Shown piece by piece: positions 52,796-60,216 of a DNA stretch of 64,000 nt. The notes beneath the pieces are model-generated. The model did no database searches. It worked only from the letters and a program-made list of their open reading frames with translations, and was not told the DNA's origin. How positions within the stretch are numbered: the stretch's first letter is position 1; each line of letters begins with the position of its first letter. The stretch covers positions 372,001-436,000 of the forward strand of contig CAZQVE010000001.1 in assembly GCA_964596695.1 (NCBI GenBank). The letters run 5' to 3'. The stretch comes from UBA2112 sp964596695. Lineage in GTDB: Bacteria; Patescibacteriota; Saccharimonadia; Saccharimonadales; Saccharimonadaceae. The position numbers and the translations under genes were made by a program.

Positions 52796-53407
52796 ATGTA
52801 CACACTGCCAACACTTGATTATGATTACGATGCTTTGGGCACATACATCAGCAAAGAGATTATGCAGCTGCACCATAGTAAGCATCATCAGGCATACATA
52901 GACAAATTGAACGCAGCTCTTGAGAGCAGCCCCGAGCTACAGGATCGTACTCTCGAGGAACTTTTGAGTAGTTTGGAAACTGTCCCCGAATCTGTGCGGG
53001 TGGCAATCCAGAATCAGGGTGGCGGGCATTATAACCACTCCCTCTTCTGGCAATGGATGTCACCGGACGGAGGCGGCCAACCGACTGGTAGGCTGGCCGA
53101 TGAGCTGGTTGCGAAATATGGCAGCTTCCAAGGGTTTATTGATGAATTTACAACAAAATCGCTAGGCATATTCGGTAGCGGATGGGCGTGGCTGCAGCCA
53201 GATATGACAATTATTACAACACCCAATCAAAACAACCCCTTAAACGAGGGTCTGCCTGAGCCGATTCTCGGTCTTGATGTATGGGAACATGCGTATTACT
53301 TGGACTACAAGAACAAGCGAGACGACTACGTTAAGGCGTGGTGGAATGTGGTGAATTGGGATTTTGTGGCGGCACGACTGGCGGCTGCGGAGAAGACCCA
53401 GGTATAG
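52796..53407 (+). CDS. sodA: Fe/Mn superoxide dismutase
   Basis: 203 residues. LPTLDYDYDALGTYIS, LHHSKHHQAYI, GGHYNHSLFWQWM, GSGWAWL and LGLDVWEHAYYLDYKN give all four metal ligands (three His, one Asp). Metal choice cannot be read safely. Shine-Dalgarno GGAGG before the ATG. The 3' 77 nt overlap the convergent surface protein gene. Confidence 0.95.
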   Translation: MYTLPTLDYDYDALGTYISKEIMQLHHSKHHQAYIDKLNAALESSPELQDRTLEELLSSLETVPESVRVAIQNQGGGHYNHSLFWQWMSPDGGGQPTGRLADELVAKYGSFQGFIDEFTTKSLGIFGSGWAWLQPDMTIITTPNQNNPLNEGLPEPILGLDVWEHAYYLDYKNKRDDYVKAWWNVVNWDFVAARLAAAEKTQV

Positions 53408-54932
53408 GCGGCAGAGAAATCTTTGACTGATCAAACATATCGACAGGTTCTTCTTCTGACAAGTAGACAGAGTTAGCGTGCTGGTGTGCCGGTGTCTCCG
53501 GCGGTACTTCTGATCCGGGATACCCATCAGGAGCCGGCGGTTCCGGCGGTGCCTGCTGTGTGGTGTTTGGGTTATTGTCTTCATGGTGCCAGTCGTAACC
53601 GTCTTCGATCACGACAGTGGACGACGACTTTGATTGCGAATAACCACCGTCAAGCTCGAACTGCCGCCGGCGATAGTTGATAAAGATAAGGAATCCGAGA
53701 GTGAGTATAACTGCGCCGCCAACGAGGACGCCGACGAACGCGAAGATAGAGAAGCTTGATCCCGGCCCGCCCTCAATCGGCGAGCTTGTCAGGTTGAAAG
53801 CGAAGGATTGCGTTTCGGGTGCAGTACCGTCTGCAGGTACCTTTTTTGATACTACGGTTAGGTTGATGCTCAGGGAGGCGGTATCGGTCGTAATAGTTCC
53901 GCTGTAGCTTCCGGCTGCGAGACCAAGAGTAATCTTATTACTCGTTACTGCATGATTACCACCAGCAATCGCCAGACGCGCACTTTTTACGGGCGTCTTG
54001 TTTTCACTGATTGAGATAGTAACGGGAAATCCTTGTGTCGTGAATGTCTGACTATACGTACCTGGTGAGACGCCGGTTCCACTACCCGTAATAGTAAAGC
54101 TGTAATGAAGACCCGGTGTTAGCCCGTTAATAACGGCCATGAATGTTCCATCAGGCTTTTGCTGAACGACACCCTTTTTGTCCGACTGAGAAGACGACGC
54201 CCCATACGAGATGGTCGAAGTAGGGTTCGGAGCGTTAACCTTCCAGGTTATCGTACTTGATGAATAACGCGGGGTGACAATCACACTATTAACGGTGCCC
54301 GTGGGGTCTGGGGTCGGAGGTGTATCACTGGCTGTGTCTGCTGGTGGAGTGACGGGTGTCGTGATGACTGGCACTGGGCTGGGTGAGTGCTTCGGGGGTG
54401 GCGATGACGGTTCTTTTGGGTTGGGGTCGATAATCGTAAATGATCCGTTACTTACGTCGGCTGTCGATCCGTTCACCGTGCCATTAGAGAATGTAACAGA
54501 AGCCGTACCAGCGGCTCTTGCCGTAAAGGTAATGGCGAAGATCTGGGAGAAGCCGCTGCCATCATCGCCTTCGGGCGGGGTACGCGAGGCGTCAAAATCG
54601 ATAGATGATGCGTGTTGAGAAATTGAGGGGGCACCATAGTCGCTACCGCCAGTTGAGACTCCTGTTACTTGGAGGAGGTTCGAATTATAATTGATAGTAC
54701 CCTTGGCACTACAGCTAGAACTACAGCCACTAGAATAGCTTTTGACGTTAAGTATAAGGTTGGAGTTAATGTTCATCTGTGATGAGGCTGGATTCACAAT
54801 GAGTTTATTACTTGAGGCAGCAAAAACCAGACTAGCAGGGACCATACCTACTGATAGGCAGATAGCAAGGAGAAGGTAGAGTGTGCGCTTCGCCACGCGG
54901 TATCCGAGCGGACGTATGCTATGCATGTTCAT
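53331..54932 (-). CDS. Cohesin-like/fibronectin-like membrane surface protein 2
   Basis: 533 residues. Signal peptide ending VFAASS, a cohesin-like beta domain (NSNLILNVKSYSSG, KGTINYNSNLLQVTGVS, residues about 43-165), a Pro/Thr linker, a fibronectin-III-like domain (ITWKVNAPNPTSTISYGASS), a further beta domain, a membrane span (FAFVGVLVGGAVILTLGFLIF, about 415-436) and an intracellular Pro-rich tail. It starts inside the stop of the upstream paralog (ATGA overlap), so the pair is coupled. Partner dockerins are not visible. Confidence 0.75.
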   Translation of the reverse strand: MNMHSIRPLGYRVAKRTLYLLLAICLSVGMVPASLVFAASSNKLIVNPASSQMNINSNLILNVKSYSSGCSSSCSAKGTINYNSNLLQVTGVSTGGSDYGAPSISQHASSIDFDASRTPPEGDDGSGFSQIFAITFTARAAGTASVTFSNGTVNGSTADVSNGSFTIIDPNPKEPSSPPPKHSPSPVPVITTPVTPPADTASDTPPTPDPTGTVNSVIVTPRYSSSTITWKVNAPNPTSTISYGASSSQSDKKGVVQQKPDGTFMAVINGLTPGLHYSFTITGSGTGVSPGTYSQTFTTQGFPVTISISENKTPVKSARLAIAGGNHAVTSNKITLGLAAGSYSGTITTDTASLSINLTVVSKKVPADGTAPETQSFAFNLTSSPIEGGPGSSFSIFAFVGVLVGGAVILTLGFLIFINYRRRQFELDGGYSQSKSSSTVVIEDGYDWHHEDNNPNTTQQAPPEPPAPDGYPGSEVPPETPAHQHANSVYLSEEEPVDMFDQSKISLPPIPGSSPQPPVVPPQNPNSPHSTTP

Positions 54933-56785
54933 GTTTGTTGGGGTTCCGTGGTTAGTGGGGCGTGAGGAATACTATGCGAGCTGCTGTCATGGTGGATAAT
55001 ATCGAGCTCTCCGGTCGTTTCGTCATACACGGCGCTTGGCTCGTCGTCTGGAGTCTGGTCGGATGCCTCTACCTGCGTTACTGCTTGAGAGTACTCTTCC
55101 GCATCGGTATTTTCCGCCGGCACGACAGGTGCTTCAAGTTGTTGTTGTTGTTGTTGAGTGTCGGCGCTATACGTTTGTTCGGCTGGCTGAGCCTGCGGGG
55201 TGTCCATGACAGTATTGTCGGTTGGTGGAAGGGGTAGAGAGGCGGGGTCTACAGGAGGAACGCTTGTATCCATGGTCATCGTCGGTACTTCTGGTGTCAC
55301 AGGAGGTGCGGCGATATTTGAGTCAGGCAACGGCGGCTCGTTAAAGACTTCTTGTTGCGCAGCGGGGGGCATTGCACCGGGGATCGTATCCAGATTCGGT
55401 GCCGGAGTATGCTCACGAGACTGCGTGACGTTTTCTCCATAGCTCTCTGTTAAGAGATTGTTGTCTACGCCTGTTGGATTACCGGCTTCTAGCTGACGTT
55501 TACGATACAACAGTAGACCAACTCCACCGCCGATAATAGCCACGCCTATAACTACGCCGCCGGCAATCAAAGGTATCAAGGAGCTACTGGGTCCGGAAGA
55601 GCTACCGATAGTAGCTACATTGAGCGTGAAACTTTGCAGAGTTGGATTGCCATTTTCCGGGATAGGCAGCTTCTTAACCGTAAACTGAACATTGTGCGCG
55701 TCACTTTCTCCCGGAGGAGTAATTTGAGCAGTAATATCACCACTATTTAGTTCTGCCGTGACGATAGCGTTCTTGTTTGCTACGAACGAACGGTCTCCGA
55801 TTTTTACCTTTGCGCCAGGGATAAGAAGATTATTTTGCTCAATTGTTAGCTGGACAGGATAGCCTCGTGTCGTGAGAACGCCGCTATATGTTGCACCGAG
55901 AAGATTGTCATCAGTTGAGGCTTTTATGGTGAAGTAGTAAAGCGTCCCGAGTTTTAAATCATCTAACTGAACGATATAGCTGCCATCATCCTGCTTTTCA
56001 ACGCGTCCTTCGCCCCTTAGGGAACTTTTATTCGTGCCGTAGAGTAGGGTCGGCGTCGCGGCGGTGTTGTTGAGGGTCCAGGTTATTTCGTTTTCGTCTC
56101 TGGTCGCCGATATTTTTACATTTTCTATCTTTAATCCGCCATCACTGTCACTGACCGGATCGGGAGTCTCTTCGGGAGTGGGTGTACTAGACGGCGTAGG
56201 AGTTGGGGTGTGAACAACGGGCCTACTTGGCCTAGTCGGCGGTTTCGGCGTGGGTGGTGTCGGGGTTGGAGGAGGCGGTGGTGGTGGAGGGTTTGTGATT
56301 GTGTAGGTACCCCCAGTCGTGGCTGCGGAACTGATGTTGTCGTATACAAGACTACTGAAGTTGACGTTGGCCGTACCAGCCTTCAGCGACTGAAAAGTAA
56401 TCGTAAAAAAGTGAACAGTTTGGTTGTTCACCCTGTTATACCACTGGGTGTTTTGTGAAAACGTTATTTCCCCGCTAGAATTATTCGGTGTTACCGTGGA
56501 AGAAGCAGAAAAAGTTGCACCGGAATCATCGATAGCCGTCACCTTGAGAAGATCCGCCGGGAAGGTTATCGTTCCTTTGGCGCTCCCTGCGCCGATAAAA
56601 GATTGGGCTACCGACCCGTCTACGCTGACTGTGAATTTACTGTCCCGTCTGCTTGTACCGGACGCAGGGGTAAGGTTGCCGGCGTTACTTACTGCATGTA
56701 CGGGACTTGGCGCAAGTGTAAACAGGGCTACGACAAACATCAGCCCGATCAAAAACTTATGCCCGAATGTTTTTTTCATTTTCAC
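54929..56785 (-). CDS. Cohesin-like/fibronectin-like membrane surface protein 1
   Basis: 618 residues; GTG at 56785 with an ATG two codons later as an alternative. Same plan as the downstream paralog: signal peptide (SPVHA), cohesin-like domain (KGTITFPADLLKVTAID, VNFSSLVYDN), a Pro/Thr linker with PPPPPP and repeated TPTP, fibronectin-like domain (ITWTLNNTAATPTLLYG), another beta domain, membrane span (about 412-436) and a long Gln/Pro-rich cytoplasmic tail. Possibly a pair of adhesion or scaffold proteins. Confidence 0.75.
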   Translation of the reverse strand: MKMKKTFGHKFLIGLMFVVALFTLAPSPVHAVSNAGNLTPASGTSRRDSKFTVSVDGSVAQSFIGAGSAKGTITFPADLLKVTAIDDSGATFSASSTVTPNNSSGEITFSQNTQWYNRVNNQTVHFFTITFQSLKAGTANVNFSSLVYDNISSAATTGGTYTITNPPPPPPPPTPTPPTPKPPTRPSRPVVHTPTPTPSSTPTPEETPDPVSDSDGGLKIENVKISATRDENEITWTLNNTAATPTLLYGTNKSSLRGEGRVEKQDDGSYIVQLDDLKLGTLYYFTIKASTDDNLLGATYSGVLTTRGYPVQLTIEQNNLLIPGAKVKIGDRSFVANKNAIVTAELNSGDITAQITPPGESDAHNVQFTVKKLPIPENGNPTLQSFTLNVATIGSSSGPSSSLIPLIAGGVVIGVAIIGGGVGLLLYRKRQLEAGNPTGVDNNLLTESYGENVTQSREHTPAPNLDTIPGAMPPAAQQEVFNEPPLPDSNIAAPPVTPEVPTMTMDTSVPPVDPASLPLPPTDNTVMDTPQAQPAEQTYSADTQQQQQQLEAPVVPAENTDAEEYSQAVTQVEASDQTPDDEPSAVYDETTGELDIIHHDSSSHSIPHAPLTTEPQQT

Positions 56786-57026
56786 GTTTTTGTATTGTGG
56801 GTTTTTACCTTTTCATACTATCACGCTAACGGATATCGGTCAACGAAAATACCCCTGTTTTTCGAGTTATGAAAAACCAGACGACGGTATACTTAATTTT
56901 GGCGGAGAAATTGCAATAAAATGCTTCGCGCCCGTTGTCCGACCGGATGACGCAAGATGGTATGGCTATTCTATCCGTGCCATCAACGAGGAACCGTTCG
57001 AATCATGCGAGCAAGCTCGCTCGTTA

Positions 57027-57055
57027 GAAAAACAAAAACCACCCACAAGGGGTGA
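57027..57055 (-). terminator. Intrinsic terminator after tRNA-Asp
   Basis: On the minus strand CACCC (57054-57050) pairs with GGGTG (57044-57040), followed by GTTTTTGTTTTT. Confidence 0.8.
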
Positions 57056-57070
57056 CTTTTCCTTTTCTAA

Positions 57071-57148
57071 TGGCGGGCCCGACCGGATTCGAACCGGCGA
57101 TCTCCTCCGTGACAGGGAGGCGTGATAGGCCAACTTCACTACGAGCCC
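57071..57148 (-). tRNA. tRNA-Asp (GTC)
   Basis: Acceptor GGGCTCG with CGGGCCC, anticodon stem CCTCC/GGAGG with loop CTGTCAC giving GTC, T loop GGTTCGAATCC, encoded CCA. Confidence 0.92.
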
Positions 57149-57265
57149 TCATAGCATTGGCGCTCCACGTATGATACCAGCTTTTCGCCTCTGGTGCAAC
57201 GGTGAACAGGACGTTTATTTATCGTATGCTAAATGCTATAATTATGCGGACGCATCGGCATATTT

Positions 57266-57341
57266 GCCGCTGTAGCTCAGTTGGTAGAGCGGCGCTTTCG
57301 TAAAGCGTAGGTCTCCGGTTCAAATCCGGACAGCGGCTCCA
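57266..57341 (+). tRNA. tRNA-Thr (CGT)
   Basis: GCCGCTG with CAGCGGC, D arm GCTC/GAGC, anticodon loop TTCGTAA giving CGT, T loop GGTTCAAATCC, encoded CCA. Confidence 0.94.
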
Positions 57342-57351
57342 TAACGATGAC

Positions 57352-57426
57352 GCGGGTATCGTATAGTGGCTAATATGTAACCTTCCCAAGGTTGAGCGCA
57401 GAGTTCGATTCTCTGTACCCGCACCA
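57352..57426 (+). tRNA. tRNA-Gly (CCC)
   Basis: GCGGGTA with TACCCGC, anticodon stem TAACC/GGTTG with loop TTCCCAA giving CCC, T loop GTTCGATTC, encoded CCA at 57424-57426. Only 10 nt after tRNA-Thr, so one transcript. Confidence 0.94.
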
Positions 57427-57438
57427 AGATTGGCAATT

Positions 57439-57816
57439 ATGAAGAAGCAATTTATTAACGCAGTAAAAACATTTACGAAAGACGGGTATTTGACCGTCCT
57501 TTTGGCGGTCTTCTTGATACTTTGCGTCATTGCGCTTATAGTTTTATTTTTTACGATTCATCCAAGTGAACTCCAGGTAGTTGTGCACTACACCAGTTTT
57601 GGACCTACTAATTTTTACCGCGACAAGTGGTACTATCTATTGACGTTCGTCGGCTTTATCGTCTTGTCCGCGGTTATTCATAGTGTTATTAGCTATAAGC
57701 TGCTTGAAACAAAGGGGAGGGAGTTGGCGGCGGCCTTTCTTTGGCTTAGTATCCTCCTTGTGCTTATAGCGGCGGCGCTCTTTTATCAGATACTAAAAAT
57801 AGCGTCGCTTTCGTAG
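57439..57816 (+). CDS. Three-helix membrane protein, 125 aa
   Basis: 125 residues from ATG 57439, 12 nt after tRNA-Gly; TTG 57430 is in frame but overlaps the tRNA trailer. Spans near 20-41, 68-88 and 98-120. No family recognised. It precedes the GT2 gene by 2 nt and is likely co-expressed, possibly as its partner. Confidence 0.65.
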   Translation: MKKQFINAVKTFTKDGYLTVLLAVFLILCVIALIVLFFTIHPSELQVVVHYTSFGPTNFYRDKWYYLLTFVGFIVLSAVIHSVISYKLLETKGRELAAAFLWLSILLVLIAAALFYQILKIASLS

Positions 57817-57818
57817 CT

Positions 57819-59447
57819 ATGACAGATTTAGAGATTCCTATTGGCAAAAGAACCAAAACATATAGGTTTTTCGAGATGGTTCCGGCTATCATAAGCTACG
57901 GATCTATTATTCTTCTCGTTGTTCTTTCTATCGTGAACCCGCTCATCGCGGCAGCATACCTCCTGGCGGTTATCATTACGACGCTTATCAAAGCCGTAGG
58001 TATTGCATATCACACAACGATGGGGCGTAACCGGTTGGAGAAAGCTCAACGAATTAATTGGCACGAGCGTCTATCGCAGCTGGAAAACCCATCCGAGTAT
58101 ACGCACGAATCCCACGGTTCTCATGGTGGTTTTCAGTATGAGGAGCATCTGAGTAATCTTCAGGATATCGCGGCACAGCCAGAGCTTTACCCTAAGCCAT
58201 CACAACTCTACAATGCCGTCATTATCGCAACGTACAACGAATCGTACGATATTTTGCAGCCAACGATTCAATCTCTGTTGGATACGTCGTATGACAAAGA
58301 CCATATGATCGTTGTTATTGCGTACGAGGAACGGGGTGGAGAGGCGATATCCGCAACGGTTCACAAGCTGGCGGAGGAATTCAAAGGAAAGTTCAAGGAC
58401 TTTATCCTTGTCGAGCATCCGCGTGATTTGCCGAATGAGGTTGTTGGAAAGGGTGGGAACATAACCTACGCCGGCTTTTATTTAAAGGATTGGTTGAAGA
58501 AGAGAAAAATAAAATACAGCAATGTAATCGTTACGACACTTGATGCTGACAACAGAGCCCATCATACATACTTCGACTATCTAACATATGAATATGTCGT
58601 TCACCCTGATCGTAAACAGCTTTCATATCAGCCAATCTGTCTCTTTATCAATAATATATGGGACGTACCCGCCCCAATGCGCGTGGTAGCTACAGGTAAC
58701 TCGTTTTGGAATATTATTAGCTCCATGCGTCCACACACGCTTCGCAATTTTGCCTCACACTCCCAACCTATGGATGCGCTTGTCGAAATGGATTTTTGGA
58801 GTACGCGAACTATCGTCGAGGACGGCCACCAGTATTGGCGAAGTTACTTTCATTTCAAGGGAAAATACGGAGTGGTACCGATTTACGTACCGATTTATCA
58901 AGATGCTGTACTCTCCTCCACGTACCTAAAGACCCTGAAGGCGCAATTTATTCAGCTGCGTCGTTGGGCCTATGGTGCGTCAGACGTCCCCTACGTCGCG
59001 ACGAGACTCTTCACGAAGAAGCGGGAAGTACCTTTCGGGCCAGGGCTGGCACGACTCGTACGCCTCCTCGATGGTCACGTGACGCTAGCAAGCATTGCTA
59101 TTCTGATTGCCACGGGTGGGTGGGTGCCGCTTTTCGTCAACAGCGGCGCTGCCCATAGTATCGCCGCCCATCAATTACCAGAGGTTATTAGCCGTATTCA
59201 GCAGGTAGCGCTCATTGGGCTGTTTATTACGGTCTTTCTTGCGTTCAAAATGCTTCCTCCGCGACCCATACGCTACAAGCGCCACCGTACTATTTGGATG
59301 GTGCTTCAATGGTTCCTTATGCCTGTAACGGCAATCGTTTATAGCTCAGCTTCAGCATTTACCTCCCAGACAGCCCTATTGATCGGTAGGTATTTTGATA
59401 AATTCGATGTCACTGAAAAAGCAACGGTAAATAGCAAGAAGAAATAA
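57819..59447 (+). CDS. Membrane glycosyltransferase, family 2
   Basis: 542 residues. Two N-terminal spans (about 25-68), a GT-A domain (YNAVIIATYNESYDILQPTI, TTLDADNRAHHTYFDYL with the DAD metal motif, EMDFWSTRTIVEDGHQYW, QLRRWAYGASD as a QxxRW-type motif) and three or four C-terminal spans. The layout is that of processive synthases (cellulose or hyaluronan synthase type); product unknown. Ends immediately next to the 50-aa gene on the other strand. Confidence 0.85.
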   Translation: MTDLEIPIGKRTKTYRFFEMVPAIISYGSIILLVVLSIVNPLIAAAYLLAVIITTLIKAVGIAYHTTMGRNRLEKAQRINWHERLSQLENPSEYTHESHGSHGGFQYEEHLSNLQDIAAQPELYPKPSQLYNAVIIATYNESYDILQPTIQSLLDTSYDKDHMIVVIAYEERGGEAISATVHKLAEEFKGKFKDFILVEHPRDLPNEVVGKGGNITYAGFYLKDWLKKRKIKYSNVIVTTLDADNRAHHTYFDYLTYEYVVHPDRKQLSYQPICLFINNIWDVPAPMRVVATGNSFWNIISSMRPHTLRNFASHSQPMDALVEMDFWSTRTIVEDGHQYWRSYFHFKGKYGVVPIYVPIYQDAVLSSTYLKTLKAQFIQLRRWAYGASDVPYVATRLFTKKREVPFGPGLARLVRLLDGHVTLASIAILIATGGWVPLFVNSGAAHSIAAHQLPEVISRIQQVALIGLFITVFLAFKMLPPRPIRYKRHRTIWMVLQWFLMPVTAIVYSSASAFTSQTALLIGRYFDKFDVTEKATVNSKKK

Positions 59448-59600
59448 TTATTTCTTGCTAGGACGGTGTTGAACCGTCTGCTTGGCTTGATTCCACGTTT
59501 TGTCCAGCTCAAATGCAAGGTGGAATTGTGAGAGAGCAGAGGGCTTTGTGGATGATATTGCCGCGTGTGAAGCTGTTTTTGTGTTTGACTGTTTAGTCAT
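59448..59600 (-). CDS. Small basic protein, 50 aa
   Basis: Complete frame ATG 59600 to TAA 59448, encoding 50 residues rich in Thr, Ser, Gln and Lys (for example FHLAFELDKTWNQAKQTVQ), ending in PSKK. It has a -10 element (TAGTAT) exactly 6 nt before the ATG, the same geometry as known genes here, and its stop directly abuts the GT2 stop. No family recognised; expression unproven. Confidence 0.45.
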   Translation of the reverse strand: MTKQSNTKTASHAAISSTKPSALSQFHLAFELDKTWNQAKQTVQHRPSKK

Positions 59601-59612
59601 GCGTTAATACTA
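59601..59612 (-). promoter_or_regulatory. -10 promoter for the 50-aa gene
   Basis: On the minus strand TAGTAT (59612-59607), 6 nt, ATG 59600. Confidence 0.4.
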
Positions 59613-59726
59613 ACATAAGCATATTAAATTGTCAATGGAACAAACAAAAGGTGAATATATCATGAGCGGTATAAAATACCATGATGGATGCCATCCAGAC
59701 ACGTGGAAAACTTTTCAGCTACGTGG

Positions 59727-59760
59727 AAAACAAAACAGACCATCGGTTGATGATCTGTTT
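59727..59760 (-). terminator. Intrinsic terminator after tRNA-Val
   Basis: On the minus strand ACAGA-CATC pairs with GATG-TCTGT with one bulged pair each side of the inner stem, followed by TTTTGTTTT. Confidence 0.75.
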
Positions 59761-59837
59761 TGGTGGGCGATGAGGAATTCGAATCCCCGACCTCCTCAAC
59801 GTCAATGAGGCGCTCTAGCCAGCTGAGCTAATCGCCC
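59761..59837 (-). tRNA. tRNA-Val (GAC)
   Basis: GGGCGAT with ATCGCCC, D arm GCTC/GAGC, anticodon stem CCTCA/TGAGG with loop TTGACGT giving GAC, T loop GATTCGAATTC, encoded CCA. Confidence 0.93.
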
Positions 59838-59869
59838 AAATCAATCCGTCAGCACGGAGCATTAAGGTA

Positions 59870-59986
59870 ATCGATTAGCTGGCTAGAGCGCCTCAGGCGT
59901 TATTATGACGTTGTCTGCCTACGGCATCTGGCCAACTGAGCTAATCACCCATAAAGCCCTATAATCGTAACAGATTAGCTGAGGTG
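59870..59986. repeat. Degenerate tRNA-Val-like fragments in alternating orientation
   Basis: CGATTAGCT plus GGCTAGAGCGCCTCA on the plus strand (from 59872) equals the tRNA-Val 5' half with five bases missing, inverted relative to the gene. GATTAGCTCAGTTGGCC on the minus strand (59946-59930) is another 5' half, and GATTAGCTGAG recurs on the plus strand at 59973. None folds as a full tRNA. Confidence 0.6.
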
Positions 59987-60010
59987 TTGCAATAACTGGG
60001 GTAAGTGGAG

Positions 60011-60195
60011 TATTATAACGATAAGCGATGACGCGGAGTAACCGCCCGCCGAGCTTCGTGGGACGTAGGAGCGTACGCAACGCTGCTTCATAAGTAAAAG
60101 TCCGGTGGAACCGTCCCGACACGAGTCGAGACCCGAGACATGCGATTTATGGATTTATAATAGTGAATCTGAACATCGCATGTTTTTATTTTATT
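60011..60195 (+). ncRNA. Structured leader before thrS, candidate T-box
   Basis: A possible -10 (TATTAT 60011-60016) is followed by a GC-rich structured stretch that begins GATGACGCGGAGTA, similar to the T-box stem I start. It contains GGTGGAACCG (60104-60113), close to the T-box tRNA-acceptor-binding motif. Then comes a 9-bp hairpin, ACATGCGAT (60138-60146)/ATCGCATGT (60175-60183), with TTTTATTTTATT as a terminator. thrS begins 21 nt later. A second TATAAT (60156-60161) inside the terminator loop could be a bypass promoter. The T-box label is an inference. Confidence 0.45.
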
Positions 60196-60216
60196 AAAGT
60201 AACAGAGGTAGTTATT

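Noticed and set aside
56424..57125. Plus-strand frame of 233 aa across the start of the surface protein gene and tRNA-Asp
   Set aside because: It runs antisense to a well-supported gene and through a tRNA gene; no promoter or family.
59671..59770. A 30-codon frame on the plus strand after a TATAAA-like element
   Set aside because: It overlaps the tRNA-Val terminator and tRNA end and shows no protein-like features.
60010..60140. RNase P RNA or tmRNA in the thrS leader
   Set aside because: The only resemblance to RNase P RNA is a short AAAGTCCGG-like stretch; the region is too short and lacks the other conserved elements, and no tag-peptide frame or tRNA-like ends are present for tmRNA.
60163..60216. 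Upstream GTG start for thrS
   Set aside because: It lies 1 nt after a TATAAT and within the terminator hairpin, and adds residues without similarity to a TGS domain; GTG 60217 has a Shine-Dalgarno.
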